A stretch of 64,000 bases of DNA from Muribaculaceae bacterium (lineage in GTDB: Bacteria; Bacteroidota; Bacteroidia; Bacteroidales; Muribaculaceae): NCBI GenBank assembly GCA_017451225.1, contig JAFSPZ010000049.1, positions 55,226 to 119,225 on the forward strand, given 5' to 3'. The position numbers and the translations under genes were made by a program. The notes below the pieces were generated by a model. That model searched no databases and had not been told where the DNA came from. It was given only the letters and a program-made list of their open reading frames with translations. The first letter of the stretch is position 1. Each line of letters opens with the position of its first letter. Below, piece after piece: positions 61,139 through 64,000 of this stretch.

Positions 61139-62347
61139 ATGAAACTTATGACTACCTATTTAGTTACAGGGGCGGCAGGATTTATTGGCGCCAACTTTTT
61201 GAAATATATAACAAGAAAGCACGGCAACGGCATCAAGGTGATAGTGCTCGATGCCCTCACCTATGCCGGCAACATCAATTCAATCAAAGAGGAACTTGAG
61301 CTGCCCAATGTGGCTTTCGTCAAGGGCGACATAAAGGATTTCTGTGTAGTAAGACAGATTTTTGACAACAACGACATTGACTTTGTGGTAAACTTCGCCG
61401 CCGAGAGCCATGTGGATCGCAGCATTGAGAATCCACGACTGTTCCTTGAGACCAACATCCTAGGCACTCAAAACCTGCTCAACTGCGCCCGGGAAGCTTG
61501 GGCCGACGGCAAAGACGACACAGGCAAGCCACGATATAAAAAGGGCAAAAAATACCTGCAAATCTCGACCGACGAGGTGTATGGCTCGCTCGAGAAAGAC
61601 TACGACGAGGCTCAACCACTGCATGTTGACGACGAATTGAAGAAAGTGATTGAAGGCCGCCATGACCTCACCACATTTGGCAAAGAATTCTTTACCGAGG
61701 ACACTCCATTGTCGCCACGGTCGCCCTACTCGGCCTCTAAAACCAGCGCCGACATGATCGTGATGGCCTATCACCACACCTACAACTTCCCCATCAACAT
61801 CACTCGCTGTAGCAACAACTATGGTCCATATCACTTCCCCGAGAAGTTGATTCCACTGGTGATCAACAACATCCTTGAAGGCAAGAAGCTACCAGTCTAC
61901 GGCAAGGGACTGAACGTGCGCGACTGGCTCTATGTGGAAGACCACTGCAAGGCTATCGACCTGGTGCTTCGCAAGGGAGAGACAGGAGAAGTTTACAACA
62001 TAGGCGGTTTTAATGAGGAAAGCAACATCAACATTGTGAAGCTCATCATCGACACTATAGCTCGCATCATGCATGAGGAGCCCAAGTATCAGAAATTGCT
62101 AAGCTGCCCACTTGAGGACATCAACTACGACCTCATCACCTATGTCACCGACCGACCGGGCCACGACATGCGTTACGCCATCGACCCAACAAAGATTGCT
62201 ACTCAGCTGGGGTGGTATCCCGAGACACCGTTCACTGTGGGCATAGAGAAAACAATCAGATGGAACCTCGACCACCAGCAATGGATAAACGATGTTACCA
62301 GCGGTGATTATCAAAAGTACTACGAGCAGATGTATGGAAACCGCTAA
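61139..62347 (+). CDS. rfbB: dTDP-glucose 4,6-dehydratase
   Basis: RmlB makes dTDP-4-keto-6-deoxyglucose, the branch-point of dTDP-deoxysugars for O-antigen or capsule. The protein has about 402 residues with the NAD motif GAAGFIGANFLKY, NFAAESHVDRSIENP, STDEVYGSLE, the Y-x3-K in PYSASKTSAD and YGPYHFPEKLIPL. It is longer than the E. coli form by about 40 residues, with an insert between about 155 and 200. Start is ATG at 61139 or 61148; both follow the exact promoter closely. First gene of the sugar cluster. Confidence 0.95.
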   Translation: MKLMTTYLVTGAAGFIGANFLKYITRKHGNGIKVIVLDALTYAGNINSIKEELELPNVAFVKGDIKDFCVVRQIFDNNDIDFVVNFAAESHVDRSIENPRLFLETNILGTQNLLNCAREAWADGKDDTGKPRYKKGKKYLQISTDEVYGSLEKDYDEAQPLHVDDELKKVIEGRHDLTTFGKEFFTEDTPLSPRSPYSASKTSADMIVMAYHHTYNFPINITRCSNNYGPYHFPEKLIPLVINNILEGKKLPVYGKGLNVRDWLYVEDHCKAIDLVLRKGETGEVYNIGGFNEESNINIVKLIIDTIARIMHEEPKYQKLLSCPLEDINYDLITYVTDRPGHDMRYAIDPTKIATQLGWYPETPFTVGIEKTIRWNLDHQQWINDVTSGDYQKYYEQMYGNR

Positions 62348-62410
62348 AGCTTCACACGTAGAAAGTGAAATGAGGAAAGTAAAACGTAAAAAAGTAAGAA
62401 GTGCTGCAAT

Positions 62411-62529
62411 CCCCGATCACGATCACGATCCCCGTTTACGATCCCCGTTCACGATCCCCGATAAACGATAAACGCTAAACGATCACGATCCCCGATAAAC
62501 GCTAAACGATAAACGCTAAACGATAAACA
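62411..62529. repeat. Short tandem repeats between rfbB and rfbA
   Basis: About 120 bases are built from the units GATCACGATCCCC, CGATAAA, and CGCTAAA in variable order. The last array (GATAAAC, GCTAAAC) ends four bases before the rfbA ATG. There is no frame through it and no clear hairpin. Confidence 0.85.
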
Positions 62530-62531
62530 AA

Positions 62532-63410
62532 ATGAAAGGTATAGTTCTTGCAGGCGGCTCGGGAACACGTCTTTATCCCGTGACCAAAGGCATCTCGAAA
62601 CAATTGGTTCCCATCTACGACAAACCCATGATATACTACCCCATCTCGGTGCTTATGCTAGCGGGCATCAAGGAGATTCTCATAATCTCCACACCACATG
62701 ACCTGCCACAGTTTGAGCGACTGCTGGGAACTGGCGAAGAAATTGGTGTGAAATTCAGTTATGCCGAGCAGCCCTCACCCGACGGACTTGCGCAAGCGTT
62801 CATCATTGGCGAGGAATTCATTGGCGACGACTCGGTGTGCCTGGTGCTTGGCGACAACATCTTCTATGGCCAAGGGTTTACAGGCATGCTCAAGGACGCC
62901 CTTGTAACAACCAGCTCGAAAGGCCACGCCACACTGTTTGCCTATGCGGTCAAAGACCCCGAACGATATGGAGTAGTTGCCTTTGACGAGAACGGCAGAG
63001 CCTACGACATTGAGGAAAAACCGTCACAGCCCAAGTCAAACTATGCCGTCACAGGTCTTTATTTCTATCCCAACGATGTAATTGAGGTGGCCAAGAACAT
63101 CAAGCCATCACCTCGCGGCGAGCTCGAAATCACGACTGTCAACCAGCATTATTTAGAGCAAGACCGTGTAATGGTTAAGACCCTGGGCCGTGGATTTGCA
63201 TGGCTTGATACAGGAACCCCCGCATCGATGCTCGACGCTAGCAATTTTATAGCTACTGTTGAGACTTGCCAGGGCGTGCAGGTGGCTGCTCTTGAAGAAA
63301 TTGCCTACCGCAAGCAATGGATTGACGACAAGCAGCTACGTAAACTAGCCAAGCCTTTGGCAAAGAACGACTACGGCAAGTATCTTCTCAACCTAATTGG
63401 AAAAATATGA
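62532..63410 (+). CDS. rfbA: Glucose-1-phosphate thymidylyltransferase
   Basis: RmlA joins dTTP and glucose 1-phosphate to dTDP-glucose. The 292-residue protein has the nucleotide-binding [20 protein letters not shown], the [16 protein letters not shown] segment, [11 protein letters not shown] and the [19 protein letters not shown] region, all standard. Length fits RmlA (about 290). It overlaps the next gene by 4 bases (ATGA). The unusual feature is the repeat array immediately upstream. Confidence 0.97.
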   Translation: MKGIVLAGGSGTRLYPVTKGISKQLVPIYDKPMIYYPISVLMLAGIKEILIISTPHDLPQFERLLGTGEEIGVKFSYAEQPSPDGLAQAFIIGEEFIGDDSVCLVLGDNIFYGQGFTGMLKDALVTTSSKGHATLFAYAVKDPERYGVVAFDENGRAYDIEEKPSQPKSNYAVTGLYFYPNDVIEVAKNIKPSPRGELEITTVNQHYLEQDRVMVKTLGRGFAWLDTGTPASMLDASNFIATVETCQGVQVAALEEIAYRKQWIDDKQLRKLAKPLAKNDYGKYLLNLIGKI

Positions 63411-63808
63411 CAAAGCCAACGTTAATAGATCTGCCAAAAATCTGTGACCCACGTGGTAACCTTTCCTTTATCGAGAGCGAGGGGCACGTGCCGTTTGAGG
63501 TGAAACGTTGCTACTGGATTTATGACGTGCCTGGCGGCATGTTTCGTGGTGGACACGCTTTCCGCGAGCAAGACGAACTCATTGTAGCCTTGTCGGGCAG
63601 TTTTGACGTGGTACTCAACGATGGTAGTGGTGAGCAACGATTCCACATGGCGCGATCCTACTATGGCCTCTACGTTCCACGCATGACTTGGCGAGCAATC
63701 GACAATTTTTCCACTAATTCAGTGGCACTGGTAATGAGTAGCACAGAATACGATGCCAACGACTATATCGAAGACTTTAATGAGTTTATAAGACTTAAAA
63801 ATGAGTAA
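63407..63808 (+). CDS. FdtA/QdtA-like sugar 3,4-ketoisomerase cupin (copy 1, divergent)
   Basis: The 133-residue protein is a small cupin of the WxcM-C/FdtA family, which shifts the keto group of dTDP-4-keto-6-deoxyglucose from C4 to C3 on the way to 3-amino sugars. It has [38 protein letters not shown] and [13 protein letters not shown]. In this family the region normally reads RG-x-HAHK with two histidines taken to be catalytic; here the second position is Phe52 (HAF). It starts within the rfbA stop overlap and shares 8 bases with the next gene. It could be an inactive, altered-specificity or heteromeric partner of copy 2. Confidence 0.88.
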   Translation: MTKPTLIDLPKICDPRGNLSFIESEGHVPFEVKRCYWIYDVPGGMFRGGHAFREQDELIVALSGSFDVVLNDGSGEQRFHMARSYYGLYVPRMTWRAIDNFSTNSVALVMSSTEYDANDYIEDFNEFIRLKNE

Positions 63809-64000
63809 CACCAACCTGCATAAGACCTCAAGCATCGACCAATGCAAGATTATTGAGCTTGACAAGCACCACCACATTAATGGCAACCTCTCAGTGGTAG
63901 AAAATGGCGAACAAGTGCCGTTCGACATCAAACGTGTTTATTACCTTTATGATGTACCTAGCGGCGAAGAGCGTGGAGGACATGCCCATAAACAACTCAG
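63801..64000 (+). CDS. FdtA/QdtA-like sugar 3,4-ketoisomerase (copy 2, cut by window edge)
   Basis: The first 66 codons are visible from the ATG at 63801, which overlaps the previous gene by 8 bases. The protein shows DKHHHINGNLSVVENGEQVP, FDIKRVYYLYDVPSGEERGG and then HAHKQL, the intact double-histidine motif (His61, His63). It is closely similar in layout to copy 1 and likely works on dTDP-4-keto-6-deoxyglucose made by rfbA and rfbB. The remainder lies beyond base 64000, where an aminotransferase and acetyltransferase for a dTDP-3-amino sugar would be expected. Confidence 0.88.
   Translation, partial: MSNTNLHKTSSIDQCKIIELDKHHHINGNLSVVENGEQVPFDIKRVYYLYDVPSGEERGGHAHKQL

Overview
The window looks like a chromosomal segment of a Bacteroidota bacterium of the order Bacteroidales, possibly a gut Muribaculaceae or Prevotellaceae member (the family is inferred). 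Direct signs are many upstream regions matching the Bacteroidota primary-sigma promoter (TTTG, 19-20 bases, TAnnTTTG), few Shine-Dalgarno sequences, AT-rich leaders, and Bacteroidota gene neighbourhoods: htrA-rpoD, rpsF-rpsR-rplI, DUF1599-DoxX-tpiA-SPOR-folE, nusB-yajC-ybbR-coaE and rplM-rpsI-rpsB-tsf. No tRNA, rRNA, CRISPR array, transposase or prophage gene was found.

Layout. 1-6838 (mostly minus): 5' part of dnaA, an MCE/MlaD lipid-transport protein, and a compact porin / solute-binding protein / alanine:cation symporter operon. 7131-11520 (plus): a candidate 25-residue membrane peptide, the HtrA protease behind a sigma-54-like promoter, the primary sigma factor, and the S6-S18-L9 operon. 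11761-13899 (minus): a formylglycine-generating-enzyme-fold protein with a C-terminus resembling a diversity-generating-retroelement target; an in-frame TAG cuts it off from its signal peptide. 14066-18126 (plus): the tpiA-folE housekeeping operon. 18295-19996 (minus): tryptophanase with a long structured leader. 20174-29280: AI-2E-type permease, a beta-helix lipoprotein, then a secreted tyrosine-phosphatase-like protein followed by two tandem CotH-kinase lipoproteins. 29481-35600: nusB-yajC-ybbR-coaE facing the rplM-rpsI-rpsB-tsf genes. 36053-47063: TrpB2, a Cys/His-rich secreted protein beside a TonB-dependent receptor, an S9 peptidase, a dockerin-repeat protein, a MerR regulator and alaS. 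47166-58667: NlpC/P60 lipoprotein, ComEC, AroE, a propeller protein with a dockerin-tailed amidase, a lipoprotein, an amino-acid permease and an alpha/beta hydrolase. 59014-64000 (plus): PD-(D/E)XK nuclease with a nucleobase permease, then the start of a dTDP-sugar cluster (rfbB, rfbA, two FdtA-like ketoisomerases) that runs off the window.

Most of the segment is core genome. The parts most worth a second look are the phosphatase/CotH cluster (a possible extracytoplasmic phosphorylation system), the interrupted hypervariable-looking FGE protein, the tnaA leader, the small peptide gene at 7131, the Cys/His protein plus TonB receptor, and the tandem ketoisomerases of which one lacks a conserved histidine. 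All family assignments come from reading motifs by eye; no database search was run.
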